Shown here one piece after another: positions 17,736-25,668 of a stretch of DNA of 64,000 bases. The stretch's first letter is position 1. Each line of letters begins with the position of its first letter. The position numbers and the translations under genes were made by a program. This DNA is from JAKFXL01 sp947085765 (GTDB lineage Bacteria; Pseudomonadota; Gammaproteobacteria; Tenderiales; Tenderiaceae), in contig CAMTXZ010000031.1 of the NCBI GenBank assembly GCA_947085765.1, positions 57,389 through 121,388 of the forward strand, given 5' to 3'. The notes beneath the pieces were generated by a model. The model had not been told where the DNA came from and made no database searches. It was given only the letters and a program-made list of their open reading frames with translations.

Positions 17736-18488
17736 ATGTCACTCATAAAATCACTCACCTCACTGTTCCTCATCACCCTGCTGCTGGTCGGTTGCGCCAC
17801 CACCGACCTCGACCCCAGCACATGGCCCGCCGAGCGCTTTTACAAAGAGGCCAAACAGGCCCTTAATGACCGCGACTACGAAATCGCCATCAAGCGTTAT
17901 GAAGACCTGGAGATCCACCACCCCTTCAGCCCTTATACCCAACAGGCACAGCTGGAGGTGGGTTACGCCTACTTCAAATATGACGAGCCGGACTCTGCCA
18001 TCGCCGCCGCCGAGCGCTACATCAAACTCTACCCACGTGCCGACAATGTCGACTACGCCTACTATCTGCGCGGACTGGTAAGCTTCGAACGCGGCCTCAG
18101 CACGTTCGACCTCGCACTGGGTCTCGACATCACCAAACGGGAACCCAAATCAGCCAAAAATGCCTTTTTCTATTTTGAAGAGCTGGTCAAACGTTACCCC
18201 AATAGCCCATATGCCGAAGATGCCAAACGGCGCATGGTCGATCTGCGCAACCGCCTCGCCACCTATGAGATGCACGTTGCCGACTACTACATGCGCCGTG
18301 GTGCCTATCTCTCCGCCGCCAACCGCTGCCAGGAGGTGCTGGAAAACTACCCGCAGACCCCAGCCATTCCCGACGCCCTGGTGATGATGGTGCAGGCCTA
18401 CCGCGAACTCGGCATTGACGACCTGGCCGAAGATACACGCAAGGTGCTCCAGCTCAACTATCCCGACAGGCTCAGTGCATTAAAGTGA
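17736..18488 (+). CDS. bamD: Outer membrane protein assembly factor BamD
   Basis: This 250-residue lipoprotein of the beta-barrel assembly machine has its lipobox at residues 17-20 with acylated Cys20. Five TPR repeats follow, including YEDLEIHHPFSPYTQQAQLEVGYAYFK and FEELVKRYPNSPYAEDAKRRM, matching BamD along its whole length. It sits at the conserved place next to rluD. Here two BamD-SPOR paralogues are placed between rluD and the true bamD. Confidence 0.96.
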   Translation: MSLIKSLTSLFLITLLLVGCATTDLDPSTWPAERFYKEAKQALNDRDYEIAIKRYEDLEIHHPFSPYTQQAQLEVGYAYFKYDEPDSAIAAAERYIKLYPRADNVDYAYYLRGLVSFERGLSTFDLALGLDITKREPKSAKNAFFYFEELVKRYPNSPYAEDAKRRMVDLRNRLATYEMHVADYYMRRGAYLSAANRCQEVLENYPQTPAIPDALVMMVQAYRELGIDDLAEDTRKVLQLNYPDRLSALK

Positions 18489-18562
18489 AAGTCCGATTAA
18501 AGTGTTGATATAGAGACGAAGCACAAGTAGCAAATTCAGATAAAAGCAGAGGAGAACAATCT

Positions 18563-19087
18563 ATGTGGGATTTTTTTGAAACCGTTCGTCACCGCCACTC
18601 CGTCCGCTGTTACCAGAGCGACATGCCGGTAGAAAAAGAAAAACTGCACGCCATCCTTGAAACCGCCTGCAGCGCTCCATCAGCCGGCGACTTGCAGGCC
18701 TATAAAATCATCGTTGTCAGCAACCCGGAAAAGCGCCAGGCGCTCGCCAATGCCGCCGAAGGGCAGAGCTTCATCTCCGCAGCGCCAGTCTGTCTTGTCT
18801 TCTGCGCTGATCCACAACGCTCCGCCACCCAGTATGGCGAACGCGGCCAGAAACTCTACGCCGTCCAGGACACCACCATCGCCGCCGCCTACGCCCAACT
18901 CGCCGTTGTTGCTGCGGGCATGGGCTCCACCTGGGTCGGTTACTTCGATGAAGAGAAGGTCCGGACTATTCTCCAGATCGACAGCAACCTCAACCCCATC
19001 GCCATGCTCAGCCTCGGCTACCCGGCCGAACTGCCCGAGCCAACCAAACGCCGCCGGCTGGACGAGATCGTCAGCCATATCGAATAA
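18563..19087 (+). CDS. Nitroreductase-family flavoprotein
   Basis: This 174-residue protein has the nitroreductase fold from the RHRHSVRCYQSDMPV FMN-binding start, ACSAPSAGDLQAYKI, and the C-terminal GMGSTWVGYF flavin segment. It should be an FMN-dependent, NAD(P)H-using reductase of unknown substrate. A GGAG ribosome site precedes the ATG. At 174 residues it is near the short end of the family. It is transcribed alone, after bamD. Confidence 0.88.
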   Translation: MWDFFETVRHRHSVRCYQSDMPVEKEKLHAILETACSAPSAGDLQAYKIIVVSNPEKRQALANAAEGQSFISAAPVCLVFCADPQRSATQYGERGQKLYAVQDTTIAAAYAQLAVVAAGMGSTWVGYFDEEKVRTILQIDSNLNPIAMLSLGYPAELPEPTKRRRLDEIVSHIE

Positions 19088-19163
19088 AGCCAAACACGCT
19101 TCACCATCCCCCATCCCCCACCACCAGAGCCGTGAGGATGGTGAAGCGCTACAAATGCAAAGC

Positions 19164-19184
19164 ACTACACTACACTACACTACA
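19164..19184. repeat. Short CTACA tandem repeat at a gene end
   Basis: Four 5-bp units (ctaca) run through the stop codon of the PRMT-like methyltransferase gene. A change in copy number would alter the last codons and the stop of that gene. It may simply be sequence noise. Confidence 0.5.
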
Positions 19185-20079
19185 GCGCCACAGCTTCCTC
19201 CACCTGGCGCATGTTTTTTACCTGTAAAGAATCACTCAGCGCATCCAGCGCAGCACCCACCTCATAATCAAACGCAATGGTCACGTAATCACCCGCACTC
19301 ACCGCCATCGGCTCGGCAAGTGGAACAATCAGATACTGGTTATACCAATCAACCGTACGTTGCTCAGCCATCAATATTGCAAGGATGTTTTTTGTCACCA
19401 TACGAATAGCGTTTAAGTTGCCATCCCTGGCAATCTTTATCGTTCCATCAAAACTGCATCGCTGCGGTAGCTCGGCATCATAAGTAAAACTCTGGAATAA
19501 CGCCGGGTCACTCAACTCACGACTCTTTTCATGGGTAACGGTAGGCTCCTGAAACAGGATCGTCTGGGCGTAATAACCCTCAAAATTAAAATCCTGCTCA
19601 ATCGGCTGCACCGCCTGGATACACGCCTCCGGCACAAAGATTGGCAATGGGCCGCCAAACCTCTCCAGATAGCGCTGTTTAAACTGAGCAATCATCGCAA
19701 CCTGTTTTTCACGCAGTAACCCCACATGTAACATTTCACAAATCACCACATCAACAGGCTCAGGCGGAAGATAACGGCTTGCATCCGCCTGAACAATCTC
19801 CACCCTATCGCCATTTGTGTTCTGGCGCATAATGCGCCGTACAGCCGCCACCAGCTCGGGATTTCGCTCCACACACCAAACATGCCCCGCCTGCTGCGCC
19901 GCAAAAAAAGATAACACCCCGGTGCCGCCACCCAACTCCAACACCCGCGCACCTGGCCGCACCACCTCTTGCAAGGCACGCTTAAAACCCTGCATCCGTG
20001 CAGTATCATTCAACATGTTGTAATGATATTGCAGCGGGATAAACTGACCCAACTCCAAGTGGTCATATCGGTTGTTCAT
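19180..20079 (-). CDS. SAM-dependent methyltransferase, protein-arginine-methyltransferase-like
   Basis: This protein is about 299 residues from the ATG at 20079, which has GAGGAG upstream; the frame extends 39 codons further but without support. It has a Rossmann SAM site VLELGGGTGVLSFFAAQQAG, an acidic end of strand 2 (VERNPE), and EIVQADASR. The segment ICEMLHVGLL occupies the place of the PRMT double-E loop. The C-terminal part resembles the PRMT beta-barrel (YNQYLIVPLAEPMAVSAGDYV). The first Glu of the double-E hairpin is present (CEM), but the second is not evident, so arginine methylation is not certain. Confidence 0.75.
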   Translation of the reverse strand: MNNRYDHLELGQFIPLQYHYNMLNDTARMQGFKRALQEVVRPGARVLELGGGTGVLSFFAAQQAGHVWCVERNPELVAAVRRIMRQNTNGDRVEIVQADASRYLPPEPVDVVICEMLHVGLLREKQVAMIAQFKQRYLERFGGPLPIFVPEACIQAVQPIEQDFNFEGYYAQTILFQEPTVTHEKSRELSDPALFQSFTYDAELPQRCSFDGTIKIARDGNLNAIRMVTKNILAILMAEQRTVDWYNQYLIVPLAEPMAVSAGDYVTIAFDYEVGAALDALSDSLQVKNMRQVEEAVAL

Positions 20080-20321
20080 ACACACTCCTCGATCAGATTG
20101 ATTGCAAACAGCCATCACCAGCGGAGTCGTTCGACTCACCACCACATGCCGGCCATCGTCTTCATAACGCAAGGTGCGGGCCAACCAGAAAAACATGCTG
20201 GATCGAGGGTGTAACCGCCTTATGACGGCAAGTAGTTGCCGTAACGATTAAAGAAGGATGGCAAGGGCGGAGAAGAGTTGCCTAATCAAGAGAGCGCTTC
20301 AAGGGTAAATACACCTCACAA

Positions 20322-20573
20322 TACCGAATGAGATCACCGCAGACCAATAGTACCTGTGAACGTTTCCATCAGACCATCTTGCAGGGGTTCTATCAAATCA
20401 CCTCCCGCAAGAAGATCTATGCTGATCTGGAAACACTACAGGCCGATCTGGACATCTGGCTGACGCACTACAACAATGAACAGAGACATCAGGGCAAGAT
20501 GTGCTGTGGCCAAACGCCGATGGCAACGTTGAAGGAGAGTAAAAAAATCTGGCAGGAAAAATCTGTGAACTGA
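20322..20573 (+). pseudogene. IS481-family transposase, C-terminal remnant
   Basis: Only the end of the integrase catalytic domain remains: SPQTNSTCERFHQT with the catalytic Glu, then FRKKIY-like (SRKKIYADLETLQADLD), YNNEQRHQGK and TPMATL. The N-terminal helix-turn-helix and the first two catalytic Asp residues are missing. The frame opens around 20301 without a valid start. It lies immediately left of the AT-rich island and marks past transposition at this site. Confidence 0.85.
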
Positions 20574-20577
20574 ATTT

Positions 20578-20623
20578 GACCTGACAGTCACTTCCGAAAA
20601 ATCGGTAACTGTCAGATCAGGTC
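20578..20623. repeat. Imperfect inverted repeat, probable IS481-type end
   Basis: Directly after the transposase remnant, gacctgacagt (20578-20588) pairs with actgtcagatcaggtc (20608-20623), and an inner stem ccga/tcgg is at 20594-20605. The TGTCAGATC motif followed by AGGTC resembles IS481-family ends as I remember them. It may be one end, or two ends brought together by deletion. Confidence 0.5.
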
Positions 20624-20742
20624 GCGACTACTACAAATGAGGGAAGGCAGCTTGCGGCCAGGAGCGGACTTCAAAACTGACAAGAATACGACTCGCAAGC
20701 CTTTTTGACTTACAATCAACCTGTGGAACTAGCCAATAATAT

Positions 20743-21651
20743 TTACAGCTTCAATGTAAAATTAACCTCGACACCACTAGCAGGCCTATCAACAGGCACC
20801 TCACTATACCCTGAAGAAACACGCCAAACTGGTAGGTTAGGATATAACTCTTTTCCTAAAATGACAGAAAGTACTGCAAGTATTTTGGGACCCAATGGAA
20901 TAATCAGTGGTCGTGAGAATTTATTTAGTGATTGAACCAATGACTTTAAATCTAAATATGTAGAATATGGCTGACATACATCATAGAAAAACACATTATC
21001 ACTTGATATTGAATCTAATAGGTCTTTGTTATTATCTACAACATCGGTTTCAAATTTGGTAACAGGGCTTTTAGGAATAAAGGTATAAATAAAACCTGAA
21101 TCCAAGAAGTTAGCAACCCCAAGGGCCTTGCTCTTTTCATAACCAAGACCGAATATCACCGAAGTAGGAAGAGATGGATCACCAATGGATCCTCCAAGCT
21201 GAGAAGTTATCTCACAAAGATACTTTATTGGCGTATCTTCATTTGGCGGCGGGATATAATCAGACAAGGTGTACACAACACTTAAAGTGGAATGTTCAGG
21301 GAGCGAATCCATTAAGCTGCAAATAATACAAGCCAACCTATGTCGACTCATAACAGTAATGTCTAACAACACATTTACTGGCCCATCAAAATTTTTTCCG
21401 AATAAAAATCCATCAACATGCCTGCTAACAGACTCATCACCATGCTCTATAATATTAGCTTTAGACTCCAAGTATTTGGATTTATTTACTTGGTAAGAAA
21501 ATTTATCGGTATTAATATCATAACCAATGACCAATAATTCTGAGCAATCACTGCCATATTTATCAAATGCAGATATAGCTCTAGACTCAAAGCCAAGCCC
21601 AAAAATTGCCAAATCAAACTCCCCACCAATGAATGATTTTAATATTTTCAT
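20743..21651 (-). CDS. Protein of unknown function, fourth gene of the AT-rich operon
   Basis: The product of 302 residues is not one I recognise. It starts with an alternating strand/helix pattern (DLAIFGLGFESRAISAF, then ELLVIGYD) that looks like an alpha/beta, perhaps Rossmann-like, fold. Distinctive conserved-looking motifs are GFESRA, LLDITVMSRHRLA, and a second glycine-rich GLGYEKSKALG. There is no signal peptide or membrane segment. Its ATG overlaps the stop of the ATPase gene by 4 bp (ATGA), so translation is coupled and the two products probably act together. It may be the sensor or effector of the system; that is inference. Confidence 0.8.
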   Translation of the reverse strand: MKILKSFIGGEFDLAIFGLGFESRAISAFDKYGSDCSELLVIGYDINTDKFSYQVNKSKYLESKANIIEHGDESVSRHVDGFLFGKNFDGPVNVLLDITVMSRHRLACIICSLMDSLPEHSTLSVVYTLSDYIPPPNEDTPIKYLCEITSQLGGSIGDPSLPTSVIFGLGYEKSKALGVANFLDSGFIYTFIPKSPVTKFETDVVDNNKDLLDSISSDNVFFYDVCQPYSTYLDLKSLVQSLNKFSRPLIIPLGPKILAVLSVILGKELYPNLPVWRVSSGYSEVPVDRPASGVEVNFTLKL

Positions 21652-23444
21652 AGCAAGTCTATTTGTTTATTGTTTTCGGCTAGGTCAACGACCTTAATCA
21701 CAGAAGACCGTGGATTACTCCTCTTAAGCAGATCAACAAGTTCAATTTCTCTAGGTTTGGTAGTTAATAAGCCAAAACGATGTGAAAATAAGTATGACAA
21801 CCTGCACCGTGCCTTTCTAAGGTCCTTGAAATCATGAAATGGCTCATCAGAATTTTTAACAATAATCAACGCGCCGGCATTCAATGCAAAGCCAACAGCG
21901 GCTAAATAGCCGATATTTTCATCTTTTTTAAAGGTAAGTGTCCCTTTTGGCTCAGGACAAAACTGTGCCCCTACAATTTCTTCTTTAAAAGATGTTGCGA
22001 TAGTTTCAATCAGATCGAAAATCGTATTGTATGAGTTATCATCTGAAGAAATAGCAATTGTTCTTAACAAAGCATTGTAAGACCTGAATGTATCATTTAA
22101 ACATTCAAGCTGAGAGGTAATTGGAATCGTTTTCTTTTCCTTCACTATAGATATGAACTTATTAATAAGTCCGATAAGCATCCTAGGATTATATTCCATT
22201 GCCTTGCATAAATTCGAAAAACCAACATAACTATCAGGGGGTCTCTTTCGGCTAGCTAATCCACTTTCTTTCCTGTAGTAATTTCTAAGATGGGCTACAA
22301 ATTTAATCTTTCTAACTGTTGGCCCCTTGTTTTTATCGCCATAATTGCGGATGTCGTCAATATTTATTCTTTGATCATCCAGGTACTCTTTAAAGGTCAA
22401 ATCTTTTTCTGAAAGCTCTCTAAAAGTGTCTTCTACGCTAAAAGGCTTAGGCTCTTCGAAGTAACTCTCAATATCATCGTTCAAATTGTTTTTCTTGAAA
22501 ATGTTAGAGCAAAGCTTTTTAGAGAACTCAAGGCCCATTTTGTCAGAATTACCGGTGAGGTTAATAAAGGAGAGATCTTGATTGCTCATCGAGCTATCTG
22601 AGCACTTAGTCACCTCTAAATTCTTATGGTATGGCGATAATGATAATTTAAAAATAACATCTTCTGGCCCACCTCGCATCGAATCCACAAGAGGCTGGAT
22701 AATCTCTTCAGGCGCCAGTTCTAATTCATCGAATAAAAAAGACCACTTATGACCGCACTCATTAAAATAAGAATTTACTATTCTAGTACTTGCCCCAAGA
22801 ATAGATGATATTCCACCGGTGACAATGTCCGGTTTATTAATATGGCCTATAGTTTTTCTATCAAGCGACGAAGTTATATAGTCTGAAACTTCCTTTTTCT
22901 TATTTGTTACGGAAACCTCTAGACTTCGCAATGAACAGATCTTAGGACTCACATGCCACAACTGTGCTAACTCACCAACCAATTCAGCCTCATCAACCTT
23001 TTTTATGACTACAGACTTAAAATTATTCTTCTTCCTTGGTGCCTGAGCAACGCGATATCCAATAGTGGAAGCCATTCTTTCAAGTGTGTGGTAGACAAAA
23101 ATCGACTCAAGTAAACGTCCTCCTTCCTCTATGCTTCCTACTTTATCTTTTATAATATCAAACTGCGTTTTCCAAAACCGATCGGTAGGAATGAAAACAC
23201 CAGAAAAAGATATTGAGTTCCTGAATTTCGGGGCACTTGAATCATTCCAGATTTCCAACGCCTCAACTTGAAGCATCCGCATCAGAGTGGTTTTTCCACT
23301 ACCTCTAGGTCCAATCATTATTGTATGATTGGATGAAGCTAAATTCTGGAAGTGCTCACTAACGATAAAAGAATCGCACAGCTCTTGAGTTGTAAGCGTT
23401 CGAGCATTAAATGATTCATATATTGATGGTGCTTTTTCAAACAT
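21648..23444 (-). CDS. ORC/CDC6-like AAA ATPase
   Basis: This protein is about 598 residues from the ATG at 23444 (GAGGTGG upstream). Walker A GPRGSGKTT is at about 45-53, preceded by FIVSEHFQNLASSNHTIMI, and Walker B WSFLFDELELAP has Asp239-Glu240. The region around Walker A resembles the ORC-CDC6-like group of bacterial STAND/AAA proteins. Many such proteins are found in defence islands, but none is matched here by name. The long C-terminal region is mixed helical with no recognised domain. The start overlaps the phosphoesterase stop by 8 bp. Confidence 0.85.
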   Translation of the reverse strand: MFEKAPSIYESFNARTLTTQELCDSFIVSEHFQNLASSNHTIMIGPRGSGKTTLMRMLQVEALEIWNDSSAPKFRNSISFSGVFIPTDRFWKTQFDIIKDKVGSIEEGGRLLESIFVYHTLERMASTIGYRVAQAPRKKNNFKSVVIKKVDEAELVGELAQLWHVSPKICSLRSLEVSVTNKKKEVSDYITSSLDRKTIGHINKPDIVTGGISSILGASTRIVNSYFNECGHKWSFLFDELELAPEEIIQPLVDSMRGGPEDVIFKLSLSPYHKNLEVTKCSDSSMSNQDLSFINLTGNSDKMGLEFSKKLCSNIFKKNNLNDDIESYFEEPKPFSVEDTFRELSEKDLTFKEYLDDQRINIDDIRNYGDKNKGPTVRKIKFVAHLRNYYRKESGLASRKRPPDSYVGFSNLCKAMEYNPRMLIGLINKFISIVKEKKTIPITSQLECLNDTFRSYNALLRTIAISSDDNSYNTIFDLIETIATSFKEEIVGAQFCPEPKGTLTFKKDENIGYLAAVGFALNAGALIIVKNSDEPFHDFKDLRKARCRLSYLFSHRFGLLTTKPREIELVDLLKRSNPRSSVIKVVDLAENNKQIDLL

Positions 23445-24627
23445 TACGCTTACCCACCTCAACAATTACATTGCACTTATGGTCTACAGACAATCCATTT
23501 TCTTCAAGCTCTCTCACAAGACTATTGAAATCATGCGGCGTGAAGTTGGCTGCCAGGTCATGAAATTGAGATAAGTCTTGTTCATTTAGGTAAGGATTGC
23601 TTTCAGATATTAAGGCAGTAATTTTGTCAGCTACGGCCTTTGGTGTTATGGCACTCCCAAATCCACTTTTAGCAGGAAGGTTTGATGATGTTGACTCCCC
23701 CCATTTTAACCCTCTAAGGCGTTCATGTGTCTCAAGTGTTCCAACTGCTTTTCCTTCAGAAATACATTTATCCAAATCAATCTCAATTATGTAAAATTGA
23801 TTTGAAGTACGGTCTTCAATTCCGCCATGCAATCTTGCTGAAATGCTTCCGGATGAAAATATTACATATGGATTCATGCCTGGCGCAGGAGCATATGTAA
23901 CATCTGCAAAATGCTTGTGCCCATGAATTACTAGCCACGGCCCTTTGTTTGCACCATGTAATTTATGGAGTAGATATTGTCCACCTTGCATGCACTCATT
24001 ATCTTCTGACCTGTCTACATGTTCCATTTTTTGTGGGTGATGGTGACATAAAAGAATATTGATTGGCTTTTTCACAAAAAATTGTGAAGAAATGAATTTA
24101 CTAATTTGATCGGCAACGTCACTGGAAATTCGACCATGTGCTCCTTCATCATTAAAGCCATGATATGCGCTGGTATTTAATGATATGGCGTTGTAGCTTA
24201 GGATCTTTCCTTCTGAATGACACCAATGCCAAGCCCAAAAATGTGTATTTTTTTCACTGCAATCGAATGGGAAGCTAGGTTGAATAAACTGTAATTGGTG
24301 CTTGGGATCATAAATGCTTTCTGTTCTCGACTGGTGATCATGATTTCCTGGCACACACAAGAGCTCAGGAATATTCAACTCATCTTTTACTCTTCTGACA
24401 AAATTCCATCCAGCAATAAAACAATCTTGTTCAGCTTGATTTGCTATATCACCAGCACAAATTAGAACGTCAATATCATGATCTAGTTTTTTCACGTAAT
24501 TTATGAATGCATTTCCATATTCGCTTTCGCCATTGTTAAAATAAAGATGTGAGTCTGTTTTTTTTGACGAGTCAACAATTGCGTGAAGATCGGAAATTAC
24601 CAGCAGCCTTAATTTGTTATTATTCAT
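23437..24627 (-). CDS. Calcineurin-like metallophosphoesterase
   Basis: This is a 396-residue protein. All the dimetal motifs are present: DLH (Asp13, His15), GD (Asp60), GNHD (Asn95, His96, Asp97), HHH (195-197) and GHxH (His237, His239). It could cleave a phosphodiester (DNA, RNA or a cyclic nucleotide). The C-terminal 130 residues after the catalytic domain have no recognised fold and may bind a partner. It overlaps the methyltransferase stop by 8 bp and the ATPase start by 8 bp. It is not SbcD: the operon has no SbcC-like coiled-coil partner. Confidence 0.88.
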   Translation of the reverse strand: MNNNKLRLLVISDLHAIVDSSKKTDSHLYFNNGESEYGNAFINYVKKLDHDIDVLICAGDIANQAEQDCFIAGWNFVRRVKDELNIPELLCVPGNHDHQSRTESIYDPKHQLQFIQPSFPFDCSEKNTHFWAWHWCHSEGKILSYNAISLNTSAYHGFNDEGAHGRISSDVADQISKFISSQFFVKKPINILLCHHHPQKMEHVDRSEDNECMQGGQYLLHKLHGANKGPWLVIHGHKHFADVTYAPAPGMNPYVIFSSGSISARLHGGIEDRTSNQFYIIEIDLDKCISEGKAVGTLETHERLRGLKWGESTSSNLPAKSGFGSAITPKAVADKITALISESNPYLNEQDLSQFHDLAANFTPHDFNSLVRELEENGLSVDHKCNVIVEVGKRNV

Positions 24628-25414
24628 AATTTTTCACTAAGATCTCTTCAACCTCATTCCATGTGGTTTTGAAGCCTGAGATATGACGCTTCACTGATAA
24701 TGTTTGGACTGTAAAGTCTTTTGATAATAATTCGATGACGTCTTTGCAGGCACGATATGAGAACAGGAATTTAACACCTTTGCTATTCAAGTCATACAAG
24801 CCTTTAAAGAGGACTGGTAAATTTTCAATATTAAAACTCCCAGGACCATATTCGCCAGTAAACTTCTCTGACTTTGAATACGGTGGGTCTATATATACAA
24901 AATCCCCTTCCTTTAGTTTTCGCAAGGTTTCAGTATAATCAGCAACAATTATCTCAGTGTTATAAAGCTTTTTTCTTGCCAAGTTAAACACATCTTGGGA
25001 GGGAAATCCGCCAGTTCTAGAGCCTCTTGGCACATTAAATTTACCTGCTTTATTTGTGCGATACACACCATTAAAACAGTAACGATTAAGATATAAGAAA
25101 CGCACCGCACGTTCTGCTTTACTCAGCGCATCCGGATCAAGCCCTCTTATCCTATAATATTCATCATCAGTATCAGGAATTTGGATCAGACTCTCCCGAA
25201 TATTTTGATTGACCTTTATCTCACTCAAAGCATTAATCAATTCAAAGTTTATATCTGACAATAAAGCCTCGTAGACATTCACCTCAAAAAACAGACATGC
25301 CGAACCGCAGAATGGCTCAACATAACGTTCGAAAGTTTTTGGAATACTTTGTGTTAACACAGGCAGAAGCTTTCGTTTACTACCTGCCCATCTTATTAAC
25401 GGTTTACTTTGCAA
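24620..25414 (-). CDS. DNA adenine (N6) methyltransferase, D12/Dam class
   Basis: This is a 264-residue enzyme. The SAM motif is split as RWAGSKRKLLPVL (8-20) and EPFCGSACLFFEV (33-45), and the catalytic motif is DPPY (Asp176-Tyr179). It is complete and should methylate N6-adenine. The start is a TTG with AAGGTGG about 7 bp upstream; no ATG is available at the conserved N-terminus. As the first gene of the four, it may protect host DNA or mark the system's target sites. No restriction endonuclease is recognisable beside it. FCGSA replaces the usual FxGSG, a minor change. Confidence 0.9.
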   Translation of the reverse strand: MQSKPLIRWAGSKRKLLPVLTQSIPKTFERYVEPFCGSACLFFEVNVYEALLSDINFELINALSEIKVNQNIRESLIQIPDTDDEYYRIRGLDPDALSKAERAVRFLYLNRYCFNGVYRTNKAGKFNVPRGSRTGGFPSQDVFNLARKKLYNTEIIVADYTETLRKLKEGDFVYIDPPYSKSEKFTGEYGPGSFNIENLPVLFKGLYDLNSKGVKFLFSYRACKDVIELLSKDFTVQTLSVKRHISGFKTTWNEVEEILVKNYE

Positions 25415-25575
25415 TCAGTAACCACCTTATTATTTTTGTTTAACTGATATATAAGTGTGACTCAGTCCAAACTTCCCCATAGACTGACTACTTCTAAAAT
25501 AAGAGTTCAATAATACTCTTATCTAATGTTTGTGTTCCCACCCTAAATGAGGCAATTTTAACACCGAAGGTTAAG

Positions 25576-25668
25576 TCTGACACTTTTTGTTGACTGTCCG
25601 CTCAGGGTCATAGCCCGCCGCCTGTTGCAACAAAAGACGCAAACTGTCGCGCCACTCAGCCTTGATCA
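25576..25668 (-). pseudogene. Short GC-rich coding remnant between the island and lpdA
   Basis: Immediately after the lpdA stop, a leftward frame reads KAEWRDSLRLLLQQAAG and ends in a TAA at about 25572-25574. It has no start. The base composition is that of the core genome, not of the island. It may be the 3' end of a gene cut by the island or by an insertion sequence. I do not recognise the family. Confidence 0.3.

Larger units (their letters stand above)
20624..25575. other. AT-rich acquired island, candidate defence locus
   Basis: This stretch is visibly richer in A and T than everything around it, and its codons favour A/T at third positions while neighbours favour G/C. It holds four leftward, overlapping genes. 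The IS481 remnant lies at its left edge. A TGTCAGA motif occurs at 20610 and, in inverted orientation, at 25576-25582; with only 7 bp this could be chance. No tRNA gene or integrase is present in the window at its borders. Confidence 0.8.

Noticed and set aside
20197..20321. Possible tRNA or attachment site at the island's left border
   Set aside because: No tRNA T-arm or cloverleaf and no integrase gene were found, so an integrase-type attachment site is not supported.
20705..20935. Forward frame of 76 residues inside the island's 302-residue gene
   Set aside because: It is antisense to the coupled operon gene and starts at a chance ATG near the AT-rich edge.
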